NCBI GenBank assembly: GCA_023382135.1
Contig: JAMCQK010000124.1
Coordinates: 1-13,670, forward strand
Source: Deinococcus sp.
GTDB lineage: Bacteria; Deinococcota; Deinococci; Deinococcales; Thermaceae
Direction of reading: 5' to 3'
DNA: 13,670 nucleotides
Within the stretch, counting starts at the first letter, position 1, and each line of letters opens with the position of its first letter. The notes under the pieces were generated by a model. It was not told the DNA's origin and searched no databases. It was given only the letters and a program-made list of their open reading frames with translations. The translations under genes were made by a program, and so were the position numbers. Below, in pieces: positions 1 through 6,973 of the stretch.

Positions 1-422
1 GCAGTCTGGGCGTAGCGTTCGATTTTCGGGGGTTCGGGCAGGGGGAGGCCTTTGAGGTAGCCCTCGAGGCCTTCCACCAAATGGAGCAGGCCGGCCCCGC
101 CAGCGTCCACCACCCCCGCCTGCTTGAGCACGGGCAGAAGGTCCGGCGTGCGCTCCAAGGTTTCTTTACCCACGCGCAATGCGCCCTCGAGTACGCCTTC
201 GAGCGATGCGTCGCCATTGTTCAGCGCCTTGGCCGCGCCTTCGGCGATGCCCTTCGATACCGTAAGGATGGTCCCTTCCACCGGCTTCATCACCGCTCTA
301 TAGCCGCTTTTTGAACCCTCTTCCAGGCTGGCAGCCAGCAGTTTGGGCGTAATCTCGCGCGCGCCTTTGATGGTCTCGGCAAAGCCTTTCAAAATCTGTG
401 AGGTGATGACTCCGGAGTTTCC

Positions 423-571
423 CCCGGGGTTGGTAGACTAAACTTGCCCAGATGGGTAAGTTTAAACACGCTTGTGCCGACAAAGCCCATGATCTGGTTT
501 TCACGGGCCGTGCTTTCGAGCACGAAGAATTCGGTTACTGCACCGAGTTCCTTATGCAAGGCGTGCGCGTC
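423..571. mobile_element. Insert of unknown type inside the DAK2 gene
   Basis: This is the segment between the LLG codons (ending at 572) and the resumed GNSGV frame (from about 422). The exact ends are uncertain by several bases because both junctions are G/C runs. Net extra length over the family pattern is about 143 nt, which is 3n+2 and so shifts the frame. Positions 426-514 are the 89-bp repeat also found at 1273-1361; positions 515 to about 571 occur only here. I see no matching terminal inverted repeats, no clear target duplication and no transposase. It could be a miniature element, a decayed insertion-sequence end, or a product of local rearrangement. Confidence 0.55.
426..514 (-). 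repeat. 89-bp repeat, copy 1 (inside the DAK2 gene)
   Basis: By direct base-by-base comparison this stretch is the exact reverse complement of 1273-1361 over 89 bp. It contains a 24-bp imperfect palindrome at 440-463 (AAACTTGCCC-AGAT-GGGTAAGTTT) and the near-palindrome CACGGGCCGTG at its other end. Full identity suggests recent duplication or continuing gene conversion. Confidence 0.9.
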
Positions 572-916
572 CCCGAGCAAAGACCCATAGCTAATGGCCC
601 TGGCGACCTCGCTCATCCGGCTGGTATCCGCCAGGCCGAGCTCGCGCCTTACCGATTGCAGCGTGAGATGCATATTGGTGCCGGTATCGCCGTCCGGCAC
701 AGGGTATACGTTCAGGGCGTTGGTTTCTTCGACGTAGACCGCGAACCAGTCGGTGGCGTAACGGAAGGCCTCCGCCAGCTTCTGGGGCGTAAGGTTAGCG
801 CTCATCGAGACTCTCTCAGACGGGCGTGTAGGGTCCGCAGCGTGAGCGCAAGGTTAATCCAGATGCGCTTCTTTCGGCTAACAAGGCTGGTGCCGCCGAT
901 CTCTGGTTGGGGTGTA

Positions 917-1258
917 CTAGCCACGGCTTACCCCTACCACGTGTACCCGCACCGAACTGAGCTCGACACCAGCCAGGCTTTTGGCGGCCCAGTGGACCCG
1001 CTCGCCAACGCCCTCTACCACAGCGGGAACCCGCGAGCCGAAAGCTACCACCACATACAGGTCCGCCTGGTACTTGCCGGGCGATGAGGGGTCGGGCTTG
1101 ACCACCACGCCCTCGCTGGCCTCGCTGCGGCCAAGGATGCGGCTGATGGAGTCGCGGATACCGGCGGGGCTCATCCCCAAAACGCCAGGCACCTCATGAG
1201 CGGCCAGGCCAAGCAGGGCGGCCAGGGCGCCATCGGTGACGGTCACATTGTCTTTCAT
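917..1258 (-). CDS. Asp23/Gls24 (DUF322) family protein
   Basis: This 113-residue protein has the compact alpha/beta layout of the Asp23/Gls24 family: TVTDGALAALLGLAAHEVPGV at the N-terminus, a central acidic/basic turn, then DLYVVVAFGSRVPAVVEGVGERV and a C-terminal beta strand SSVRVHVVGV. The family is linked to envelope stress and membrane anchoring in Gram-positives. In Thermus-group genomes it usually sits directly before the DAK2-type kinase gene, as here (111 bp gap). The start at 1258 is supported by GGGAGG five bases upstream. Copy 2 of the 89-bp repeat ends 14 bp before the start codon, so it now forms the 5' flank of this gene and may carry or displace its promoter. Molecular function in this group is not known. 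Confidence 0.85.
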   Translation of the reverse strand: MKDNVTVTDGALAALLGLAAHEVPGVLGMSPAGIRDSISRILGRSEASEGVVVKPDPSSPGKYQADLYVVVAFGSRVPAVVEGVGERVHWAAKSLAGVELSSVRVHVVGVSRG

Positions 1259-1272
1259 GTCTGCCTCCCGTT

Positions 1273-1361
1273 AGCACGGCCCGTGAAAACCAGATCATGG
1301 GCTTTGTCGGCACAAGCGTGTTTAAACTTACCCATCTGGGCAAGTTTAGTCTACCAACCCC
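1273..1361 (+). repeat. 89-bp repeat, copy 2 (upstream of asp23)
   Basis: Identical over 89 bp to the reverse complement of 426-514. It lies between the DUF3108 gene and asp23. On the minus strand, the direction in which asp23 is transcribed, the palindrome at 1324-1347 can fold as a 10-bp stem (one G-U pair) with an AGAU loop. A TAGACT sequence, a possible -10 box, lies just before that stem in the asp23 direction. Confidence 0.9.
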
Positions 1362-1386
1362 AGGACGGTGCGTTGGGAGGCGGAAC

Positions 1387-2097
1387 CTACTTAATTAACT
1401 CCGCTTCCATGTGGCCAAAGTCACGCTTGACCACCAGTTTTTCCAGGATGCGCTTGGAGCCGGCGCGGTACCAGGCCTCGAGGTCATAGCCTTCCTGCTC
1501 GAACCGGTATCCGGCGCGCCCCTGGGAATCTTTGCCCAGAGAAACCAGCTTCCCTTGAGCCAGGCCGGGGTAGTCCACCAACGAGAGCTGTTTGAGTTCC
1601 GGGTTCACCCGCAGAAAGTACAGCACTGAAAGCTCGTCCAAAACCTGGTTTTCGAGCGATGACCAGCTGCTCATCGAGCCATCGGGGTGGATGACCTTGC
1701 CTTTTCCCTGCTTGCCGCTCTTGGAAAAGCTGAGCAGGGTGGTGCCTTTGAAGGGCTCGGTCAGGGACATCTGGTAAGACTGGGTGAAGAGGTCCGCGCC
1801 CACAACGCTTTCGGCCTCGAGGCCGAAGCCTAGCCAGGCAGCCATACCCTGGGGCTCGAGCCTGCCAGAATACCTATACCCGGTTCCCACGGACTCGGCC
1901 GATAGACGGAACTCGCCAACCGTAATCCCCTGCCAGGTGAAGCGGTAATCAAGTTGTTCGCCCGGTGCCCAAGGTACCGCCGGAGCGAGCCCCAACGACA
2001 AGAAGACCGTAAGAAAGACGGGGGCTCCCGGCATGCCCCGCCAGCCCGAGAGGGATTTTGCCAGATGACGCGGCAAACCAGCGAGCCTGCGGCCCAT
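1387..2097 (-). CDS. Secreted DUF3108-domain protein
   Basis: A 236-residue protein. A basic N-terminal stretch leads into the hydrophobic segment APVFLTVFLSLGLAPAVP, consistent with a Sec signal peptide, followed by the DUF3108 pattern (GEQLDYRFTWQGITVGEF, then a beta-rich body and the closing EAWYRAGSKRILEKLVVKRDFG). DUF3108 proteins are predicted periplasmic or outer-envelope beta-sandwich proteins of unknown function. The start at 2097 lies 4 nt after the ald stop codon, suggesting translational coupling; a second ATG at 2034 would give a shorter, cleaner signal peptide and cannot be excluded. No lipobox cysteine is visible. It is probably cotranscribed with truB and ald. Confidence 0.75.
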   Translation of the reverse strand: MGRRLAGLPRHLAKSLSGWRGMPGAPVFLTVFLSLGLAPAVPWAPGEQLDYRFTWQGITVGEFRLSAESVGTGYRYSGRLEPQGMAAWLGFGLEAESVVGADLFTQSYQMSLTEPFKGTTLLSFSKSGKQGKGKVIHPDGSMSSWSSLENQVLDELSVLYFLRVNPELKQLSLVDYPGLAQGKLVSLGKDSQGRAGYRFEQEGYDLEAWYRAGSKRILEKLVVKRDFGHMEAELIK

Positions 2098-2101
2098 GCC
2101 T

Positions 2102-3208
2102 TCAGGCTAAGGCTTCCTCCGCCGGCGAATAGGGCAAATTGAACGCTTCGGCCACCCCCTGGTAGGTAAGTTTGCCTTGGTGGGTGTTGAGTCCCTTCAC
2201 CAGGGATAGATCGTCATTCAGCGCTGCCAGCCCGCGCTCCGCAAGCTTCATCACGTAGGGCAGCGTCTGGTTGGTAAGCCCAAAGGTGGAAGTGCGCGGC
2301 ACCGCCCCCGGCATGTTGGCCACGCCGTAGTGAACCACCCCGTCTACCACGTAGGTGGGGTCTTTGTGGGTAGTGGGCTTGATAGTCTCCACACAGCCCC
2401 CCTGGTCCACCGCCACATCTACGATGACCGAGCCTTCCTTCATGCTGGAAAGCATCTCCCGCGTAACCAGCCTGGGCGCTTTGGCCCCGGGAATCAGCAC
2501 CCCGCCGATCAGCAAGTCCGCGTGCTGGATGGACTTCTTGATATTGGCCTCATTGGAAGCCAGCGTGATCAGCCTGCCGCCAAACACGTCGTCCAGGTAC
2601 TGCAGGCGTGCTTTGCTTACGTCCAGAATAGTCACCTGTGCGCCCATGCCAAGCGCAATCTTGGCGGCGTTGGTCCCCACCACGCCCCCGCCGATAATCA
2701 CCACGCTGGCGGGAGCCACCCCGGGAACCCCGCCCAAAAGCACCCCGCGCCCGCCGTGGGGCTTCTCCAGCGCGGCGGCGCCCACCTGCGGCGCCATGCG
2801 GCCAGCCACCTCGCTCATGGGAAGCAGCAGTGGCAGCGAGCCATCGGGCAGTTGCACCGTTTCATAGGCGATGCCGGTGGTCCCACCAGCCAAAAGAGCC
2901 TTGGTGAGCGCTTCGTCCGCCGCAAGGTGAAGATAGGTAAAAAGCAAAAGACCCTTGCGCAGATACTGGTACTCTTCCGCAATGGGCTCCTTCACCTTGA
3001 CCACCAGGTCCGCACCCCAGGCCTGGCTGGCCGCGACCAGCTCGGCCCCCGCCTTCTGGTACTCGGCGTCCGCGAGCCCAGAGCCCAGGCCGGCGCCTTT
3101 TTCCACCAGCACCTTGTGTCCGCGCCTGGCCAGGCTTTCCGCACCGCCGGGCGTAAGCGCCACGCGGTTTTCCAGTGTCTTGATTTCCTTGGGCACACCA
3201 ACAGTCAT
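2102..3208 (-). CDS. ald: Alanine dehydrogenase
   Basis: NAD-dependent interconversion of L-alanine with pyruvate and ammonia, a hexameric cytosolic enzyme. At 368 residues it has family length. It starts with VGVPKEIKTLENRVALTP. The substrate-binding lysine is in KVKEP (K73), the catalytic histidine in TYLHLA (H94), and the catalytic aspartate in VDVAVDQGGC (D268). The Rossmann nucleotide-binding loop IIGGGVVGTNAA is at about residues 171-182. The start at 3208 has AAAGGGG at a usable distance. It lies 65 bp downstream of truB on the same strand with no terminator visible between them, and 4 bp before the DUF3108 gene, so an operon is likely. All key residues are present; I expect an active enzyme. 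Confidence 0.95.
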   Translation of the reverse strand: MTVGVPKEIKTLENRVALTPGGAESLARRGHKVLVEKGAGLGSGLADAEYQKAGAELVAASQAWGADLVVKVKEPIAEEYQYLRKGLLLFTYLHLAADEALTKALLAGGTTGIAYETVQLPDGSLPLLLPMSEVAGRMAPQVGAAALEKPHGGRGVLLGGVPGVAPASVVIIGGGVVGTNAAKIALGMGAQVTILDVSKARLQYLDDVFGGRLITLASNEANIKKSIQHADLLIGGVLIPGAKAPRLVTREMLSSMKEGSVIVDVAVDQGGCVETIKPTTHKDPTYVVDGVVHYGVANMPGAVPRTSTFGLTNQTLPYVMKLAERGLAALNDDLSLVKGLNTHQGKLTYQGVAEAFNLPYSPAEEALA

Positions 3209-3273
3209 TGCTTATCCCCTTTCAAAACTCCTTGAGTTTATCGGTTTTTGACGCTTGGGCCGCCCACCAATCC

Positions 3274-4209
3274 TTAGGCCTGGGGCTTGAACACCCGCTT
3301 GATTTTGAGCTTGAAGCCGTCGCCCTCGGCCATGGCCAAGAGTTTGCGTCTACTGTCCACCAACGCCACCGCGCCCTGGGCGGGAATAGGCAGGGGAACG
3401 CCCTCGAGCACTTTCTTGGCGTCCGCCTGGGCAAGCTCCACCACCGGGCAGCTGAGGGCCTCGAGGTCGGCTATTGCGCGTGCCATCGAGATCTCCTGGG
3501 GGCTGATGGTCCGGGCCAGATCAATCCGGCCCACCCGGGTCCGCACCAAGCCCGCCAAAAAGGCCTTGGTCAAAAGCTGCTCCCCCAGGTCGCGGGCAAA
3601 GGACCGGACGTAGGTGCCCGAGCCCACCACCAGCCGGATCACCGCGGTCGGGTATGGCCCCAAGACCGGCGGCAGCGCTGCCAGCCGCCCTCTTTCGGCA
3701 ATCTTCCATCCAGCGGGGGAGGGGGCAATCCGGTACGCGGCCGGTTCGCGGTCAAAAGCTAACAGTTCGGCCTCGAGGTAGCGCACCGGCCTGGCCGAAA
3801 GCACCAGGCTCTGCCCTTTTCTGGCCGCGTCGTAAGCCCTTCTTCCCGCCACCTTGACCGCCGAGTACGCCGGGGGCACCTGCTCGTGAATTTCCAGGAA
3901 CCGAGGCAGAGCCGCCAGCAGCTCGCGGCGGCCAAACTTTACCGGGGCTCCCCCGCTCACCTGTCCTTCCGCGTCCAGCGTGGGCGTGGTGGCGCCAAAC
4001 GAAACCCAGGCTAAGTACTCCTTGTCCTCGGCGGAAAGAAACGGTACCAGCTTGGTTGAAGAATCGCTGGCGATCACCAGAACGCCGGTAGCCAGCGGGT
4101 CCAAGGTGCCGGTATGACCCACGCGGCGGGTCCCGAGTCGGTCGCGGGCAATGTCCACCACGTCGTGCGAGGTCACGCCCAGAGGTTTGTCCACGGCAAA
4201 AAGCGCCAT
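3274..4209 (-). CDS. truB: tRNA pseudouridine(55) synthase TruB
   Basis: Converts U55 in the T-loop of tRNAs to pseudouridine. The protein is 311 residues from the ATG at 4209, which begins the family pattern MALFAVDKPLGVTSHDVV. The catalytic aspartate lies in GHTGTLDPLATG (D37). Other family blocks are KEYLAWVSFG, PPAYSAVKVAGRRAYDAAR and GTYVRSFARDLGE. The C-terminal tail resembles a PUA-like extension ending in KLKIKRVF. An upstream in-frame start at 4245 exists but would add 12 unlike residues, so 4209 is preferred. No Shine-Dalgarno is visible; TACAAT lies 9 nt before the ATG. It is divergent from the rluB-like gene across 49 bp. Confidence 0.94.
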   Translation of the reverse strand: MALFAVDKPLGVTSHDVVDIARDRLGTRRVGHTGTLDPLATGVLVIASDSSTKLVPFLSAEDKEYLAWVSFGATTPTLDAEGQVSGGAPVKFGRRELLAALPRFLEIHEQVPPAYSAVKVAGRRAYDAARKGQSLVLSARPVRYLEAELLAFDREPAAYRIAPSPAGWKIAERGRLAALPPVLGPYPTAVIRLVVGSGTYVRSFARDLGEQLLTKAFLAGLVRTRVGRIDLARTISPQEISMARAIADLEALSCPVVELAQADAKKVLEGVPLPIPAQGAVALVDSRRKLLAMAEGDGFKLKIKRVFKPQA

Positions 4210-4258
4210 GCAAAGGGGATTGTAACACCCTCTTCTCGAAGACATAGAGTTGAGGTTG
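4210..4258. promoter_or_regulatory. Overlapping divergent promoters of truB and rluB
   Basis: Within 49 bp there is a minus-strand -10 candidate TACAAT (4224 to 4219) ending 9 nt before truB and a plus-strand -10 candidate TAGAGT (4245-4250) ending 8 nt before the rluB-like ATG. A TTGTAA at 4220-4225 could be the rluB -35 (19-nt spacer) and overlaps the truB -10. -35 boxes are weak. The call rests on motif spacing only. Confidence 0.4.
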
Positions 4259-5047
4259 ATGCGGCTTCAACAGTACCTATCCCGGGCGGGAATCGCCAGC
4301 CGCCGCAAGGCGGAGGAGCTTATTCGCGCGGGGCGCGTCACCATCAACGGGCAAGTGGCAAGTATCGGCGCGCAAGTAGCCGAGCAGGATACCGTCCGGC
4401 TGGACGGGGAAAAGGTCAAGCTCTCCGAAAAACAGATTGTCATCGCGCTCAACAAACCCATGGGGGTGACCACCACGGCTTCGGACCCCCATGCCGAGAA
4501 AACCGTGCTCGAGCTGGTCCCGCACATCCCGGGCCTGCACCCGGTGGGGCGCCTGGACAAGGACACCGAAGGGCTTCTGCTCCTCACCAACGATGGCGCC
4601 CTGACCGAGCGCCTTACCCACCCGCGCTACGGCGTGCACAAGGTTTACCGCGCCTGGAGCAGGCAGGGCACGCTGCCGCCAGCCCTCTGCGACAAGCTGG
4701 TGGAAGGTATAGAGCTTGGAGACGGCCTGGCCAAAGCCCTCGAGGCCAGACCGGTAAAGGGCGGGGTGCGCCTGGTCATGGCCGAGGGCAGAAAACGCGA
4801 GGTACGCCGCATGCTCGGCTCGCTGGGCCACCCGGTGGAAAAACTGGTGCGCACGCATATCGGCACCGTGGCCCTGGGCGAACTCCCCCTTGGCGAGTGG
4901 CGCTACCTTTCGGCGGAGGAAATTAAAACCCTGAAAGAAGCCGCCGAGGCCGGGGTGGTACGGGTAGAATCTTCCCGTGAGCGTATTCAGCGCCGGAAAC
5001 GGCAAGGTACAACTGGGCGAAAAAGAAATACAGGCCAGGGTGCGTGA
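4259..5047 (+). CDS. rluB: RsuA/RluB-family rRNA pseudouridine synthase
   Basis: A 262-residue S4-plus-pseudouridine-synthase protein. The S4 RNA-binding domain occupies about residues 1-50 (RLQQYLSRAGIASRRKAEEL, then AGRVTINGQ). The catalytic domain follows with LNKPMGVTTT and the active-site block PVGRLDKDTEGLLLLTNDG, catalytic Asp100. RKREVRRML and VEKLVRTHIG are also typical. The C-terminal end is a basic, lysine/arginine-rich tail. Family members modify 23S or 16S rRNA; RluB (23S U2605) is the likeliest assignment but RsuA or RluE cannot be separated by eye. The ATG at 4259 has GAGG three bases upstream and TAGAGT 8 nt upstream; a TTG at 4250 is an unlikely alternative. The final 71 bp overlap the start of hpt. 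Confidence 0.88.
   Translation: MRLQQYLSRAGIASRRKAEELIRAGRVTINGQVASIGAQVAEQDTVRLDGEKVKLSEKQIVIALNKPMGVTTTASDPHAEKTVLELVPHIPGLHPVGRLDKDTEGLLLLTNDGALTERLTHPRYGVHKVYRAWSRQGTLPPALCDKLVEGIELGDGLAKALEARPVKGGVRLVMAEGRKREVRRMLGSLGHPVEKLVRTHIGTVALGELPLGEWRYLSAEEIKTLKEAAEAGVVRVESSRERIQRRKRQGTTGRKRNTGQGA
4965..4970 (+). promoter_or_regulatory. -10 box of hpt inside rluB
   Basis: TAGAAT followed by exactly 6 nt and then the hpt GTG at 4977. This is the leaderless spacing seen at other genes in the window. No good -35 hexamer is visible 16-18 nt upstream. Confidence 0.5.
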
Positions 5048-5510
5048 GCTGGGCCTCGAGATCACGCGGGACTACCGGAATAAAGCACCCCACTTTGTAA
5101 GCGTGCTCAACGGAGCCTTTATCTTCACCGCCGACCTGGTGCGGAATATAAATCTCCCGCTGACCCTGGATTTCCTGGCGCTCTCCTCCTACGGAAACGC
5201 GCAAAACTCCAGCGGCGAGGTGGAGCTTCTCAAGGACCTTCGGCTGCCGATCGCGGGCAAAGACGTGATCGTGGTGGAAGATATCGTGGACACGGGCATC
5301 ACCCTCAACTATCTGATGGGATACCTGGAAGCCCGCAAGCCCGCGAGCGTAAAAGTCGCCGCGCTGCTTTCAAAGCCCAGCCGCCGCAAAGTGCAGGTGC
5401 CCATTCACTACCTGGGTTTTGAGATTGAAGACGCTTACGTGTACGGATACGGCCTGGACCGGGCGCAAGAGGACAGGAATTTGCCGTTCATCACGTCCAT
5501 CAAAAGCTAG
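4977..5510 (+). CDS. hpt: Hypoxanthine phosphoribosyltransferase
   Basis: Purine salvage: transfers phosphoribose from PRPP to hypoxanthine or guanine to give IMP or GMP. The protein is 177 residues, the family's usual length, and resembles the Thermus thermophilus enzyme throughout as I remember it. Visible blocks are VSVLNGAFIFTADLVR (residues 41-56), DFLALSSYGN, the PRPP loop VIVVEDIVDTGITL (97-110), AALLSKPSRR and the C-terminal FEIEDAYVYGYGLD. The GTG at 4977 is chosen because the family N-terminus starts just before the GNG motif and because TAGAAT lies 6 nt upstream. The gene overlaps rluB by 71 bp. Its stop codon shares CTAG with the convergent membrane-protein gene. Confidence 0.95.
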   Translation: MSVFSAGNGKVQLGEKEIQARVRELGLEITRDYRNKAPHFVSVLNGAFIFTADLVRNINLPLTLDFLALSSYGNAQNSSGEVELLKDLRLPIAGKDVIVVEDIVDTGITLNYLMGYLEARKPASVKVAALLSKPSRRKVQVPIHYLGFEIEDAYVYGYGLDRAQEDRNLPFITSIKS

Positions 5511-5887
5511 GCCGGCCCGCGCATGCCCCGCGACAGCCTCCAGCACACCAGGAACAAAGCCCCCGGCAACGCAATAAGGAACGCTGGGATTAGAAGTCCC
5601 GGAAACCAGTAGCCCCTGAAAATAGCGAACGCCGCGCTGCTGCCTGCAACCCCGGCGATAGCAACCGCGCCGCCTAAGCCTTCCCAACGCCAGGCTGACA
5701 ACAGCCCCAGGATAGCCAGGCCGTAAAAGCCCAACTGGATCCGGTCGCCGAGCGGGACAGGTTCCACTACATACGGGTCTGGTGCAACCATAACCCCCAG
5801 CGCAAACAAAAAGACCAGGACGCTCCAGATCCTTGCAACCCATCGGAGGATAGCAATGATACGAGGCCTGACACTCAAGCTGTTCAC
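5507..5887 (-). CDS. Small four-helix membrane protein
   Basis: A 126-residue protein that is almost entirely hydrophobic. Likely transmembrane segments are around residues 8-34 (IIAILRWVARIWSVLVFLF), 50-66, 70-87 and 95-115, with the C-terminal end SRGMRGPA. It resembles small uncharacterised integral membrane proteins often named hypothetical or DUF families; I do not assign a function. A longer open frame extends to 6163, but the GTG at 5887 has AAGGAGGTG five bases upstream, the best ribosome binding site in the window, and the sequence above it is not membrane-like. The stop codon overlaps the hpt stop in the shared CTAG. Confidence 0.72.
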   Translation of the reverse strand: MNSLSVRPRIIAILRWVARIWSVLVFLFALGVMVAPDPYVVEPVPLGDRIQLGFYGLAILGLLSAWRWEGLGGAVAIAGVAGSSAAFAIFRGYWFPGLLIPAFLIALPGALFLVCWRLSRGMRGPA

Positions 5888-6062
5888 GAGAACACCTCCT
5901 TGTGCCAAACTGGCGTCCGACGGCCCGGGCAGTGGTGCTTTTACTGTACGGCTACTGGGCAGGCAAACCAGGCTTCCGTTTTCACCTGGCAGCTGGGCTG
6001 GCTTCAGCGGGTTGTTAGGCGGGAGCGCGGCCGGGCGCAGCCAGTGCTGGGCTGCCAATTTT

Positions 6063-6671
6063 CTACCAGCGGGGGCGCTGCCAATTATATTCCATTTGTC
6101 GCGCTGTCCTGAAAGCCAATTCTTCACCCTCCAGCCGCTCAACAAGATAGAGACACGTATCAATCCCAGCCGAGATACCCGCCGAGGTAACCACCGGGCC
6201 TGTGTCTACCCAACGCGTTTCAGCTTGAACGTTGATGTCGGGAAACATGGTGCGCAAATCGGCGATATCTTCCCAGTGGGTGGTTGCGCTCTTGCCGCGG
6301 AGAAGTCCAGCTCTGCCCAGGAGAAATGCGCCAGTACAGACCGAAGCCGTAACCGTTGCCGAGTGTGCGGTTTGCGCAATCCAATCAATGACCGTTTCTT
6401 TTTGCAGTTCGGCTGTGACGACACCGCCCGGGATGATGAGCACATCTATGCCGGGATGATTGGTGATGTCAAAGTGCGGTTGCACCATCAAGCCCCCGCG
6501 CGCTCTAATAGTGCGTACGTTATCCGCGACAGTAAACACTTCAAAGGGTTTGGGGAAGCCGGGTTGCAGGCGAGACTTCACGCGCGACGCCGTCGAAAAC
6601 ACTTCGAAGGGGCCGGCAAAGTCGAGAACCTCTACGTCGTCAAAAATGTAGATGCCAACAGCTCGAGCCAT
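6063..6671 (-). CDS. DJ-1/PfpI family protein (GlxA or isonitrile hydratase-like)
   Basis: A 202-residue single-domain member of the DJ-1/PfpI class I glutamine amidotransferase-like fold. It begins with the beta strand VGIYIFDDVEVLDFAGPFEVF, has the IIPGG loop near residue 80 and the nucleophile elbow ASVCTGAFLLGRAGLL with Cys112, followed by ATTHW and ETRWVDTGPVVTSAGISAGID. These motifs match the subgroup that includes isonitrile hydratase and the N-terminal domain of GlxA-type regulators; no AraC DNA-binding domain follows, so it is not a regulator of that kind. The exact substrate is unknown. The start at 6671 has GAGGAG nine bases upstream. Base composition is less GC-rich than neighbouring genes, suggesting acquisition. 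It lies 40 bp downstream of the small membrane ORF on the same strand. Confidence 0.88.
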   Translation of the reverse strand: MARAVGIYIFDDVEVLDFAGPFEVFSTASRVKSRLQPGFPKPFEVFTVADNVRTIRARGGLMVQPHFDITNHPGIDVLIIPGGVVTAELQKETVIDWIAQTAHSATVTASVCTGAFLLGRAGLLRGKSATTHWEDIADLRTMFPDINVQAETRWVDTGPVVTSAGISAGIDTCLYLVERLEGEELAFRTARQMEYNWQRPRW

Positions 6672-6711
6672 GATGGTCTACTCCTCATTGCTTGCGCTGG
6701 TTTGAAACCCA

Positions 6712-6918
6712 CTAAAGAGCATAAGTGACGCCCAGGAGAACAGTTATCGCCGTCGAATTACACTTGCGCTGGACATAGCTGAGAGCTGCCAATATGATTA
6801 CCCAGCGCAGCCATTCGTAGACCTTTGGAGTAGCGGCGAGAAAAAAGGTATCCAATGTGGTTTGCCATTTAGCTTCGCTCTTCTGCGCCGAGAGAGTGAT
6901 TTTTTTGGGGTCAGGCAT
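6712..6918 (-). CDS. Hypothetical small membrane protein
   Basis: A 68-residue ORF I do not recognise. The first half is charged (PDPKKITLSAQKSEAKWQ), then one clear hydrophobic helix (WLRWVIILAALSYV) and a second weaker one at the C-terminus (ITVLLGVTYAL). No good Shine-Dalgarno precedes the ATG at 6918. A TATAAC box lies 56-61 bp upstream. It is in line with the DJ-1 gene, 40 bp upstream of it, and shares its lower GC content. Real but uncertain. Confidence 0.45.
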   Translation of the reverse strand: MPDPKKITLSAQKSEAKWQTTLDTFFLAATPKVYEWLRWVIILAALSYVQRKCNSTAITVLLGVTYAL

Positions 6919-6973
6919 ACAAGGCCTTAACTAGGAGTTACACCATATGTACGGATAACACCCAATAAATGGC

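Larger units (their letters stand above)
1..805 (-). pseudogene. fakA: DAK2/DhaL-domain fatty acid kinase (FakA type), interrupted and partial
   Basis: The family phosphorylates protein-bound fatty acids (FakA with a DegV/FakB carrier) through an N-terminal DhaL/DAK2 nucleotide-binding domain. The first 77 codons read normally and include the Mg-ATP motif PDGDTGTNM and the ISYGSLLG motif. The conserved continuation ARGNSGV is then split. About 143 nt of extra DNA (roughly 423-571) is present, and the gene resumes at GNSGVITSQILKGF in another frame. That second part is open from about 419 to the left edge and carries MKPVEGTILTVS, VVDAGGAGLLHL and GLEGYL, all typical of the family. From the original start, translation runs through the insert and stops at 389-391, giving 138 residues. 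The downstream frame has a TAG at 438-440, so no simple readthrough joins the halves. The C-terminal part of the gene lies outside the window. The start at 805 has GAGAGAG upstream. The gene follows asp23, a common pairing in this group. It is probably inactive unless this is an assembly error. Confidence 0.82.

Noticed and set aside
415..440. Programmed -1 frameshift or slippage at CCCCGGGGGAAA rejoining the kinase halves
   Set aside because: The heptamer is not a standard slippery sequence and the product would carry a 49-residue foreign loop in the nucleotide-binding core.
389..805. The 138-residue ORF read as a normal short protein
   Set aside because: Its last 60 residues are insert plus out-of-frame kinase sequence; the family continues in another frame after the insert.
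452..1087. Plus-strand 211-residue ORF opposite asp23 and the kinase gene
   Set aside because: Antisense shadow of strongly coding minus-strand genes; no family resemblance or ribosome binding site.
2330..3235. Plus-strand 301-residue ORF opposite ald
   Set aside because: It mirrors the codon structure of ald and looks like a typical high-GC antisense frame.
6084..6089. Perfect TATAAT on the minus strand as promoter for the 5887 membrane gene
   Set aside because: It falls on ordinary Tyr-Asn codons at the 3' end of the DJ-1 gene, has no good -35 and would leave a leader of about 190 nt.
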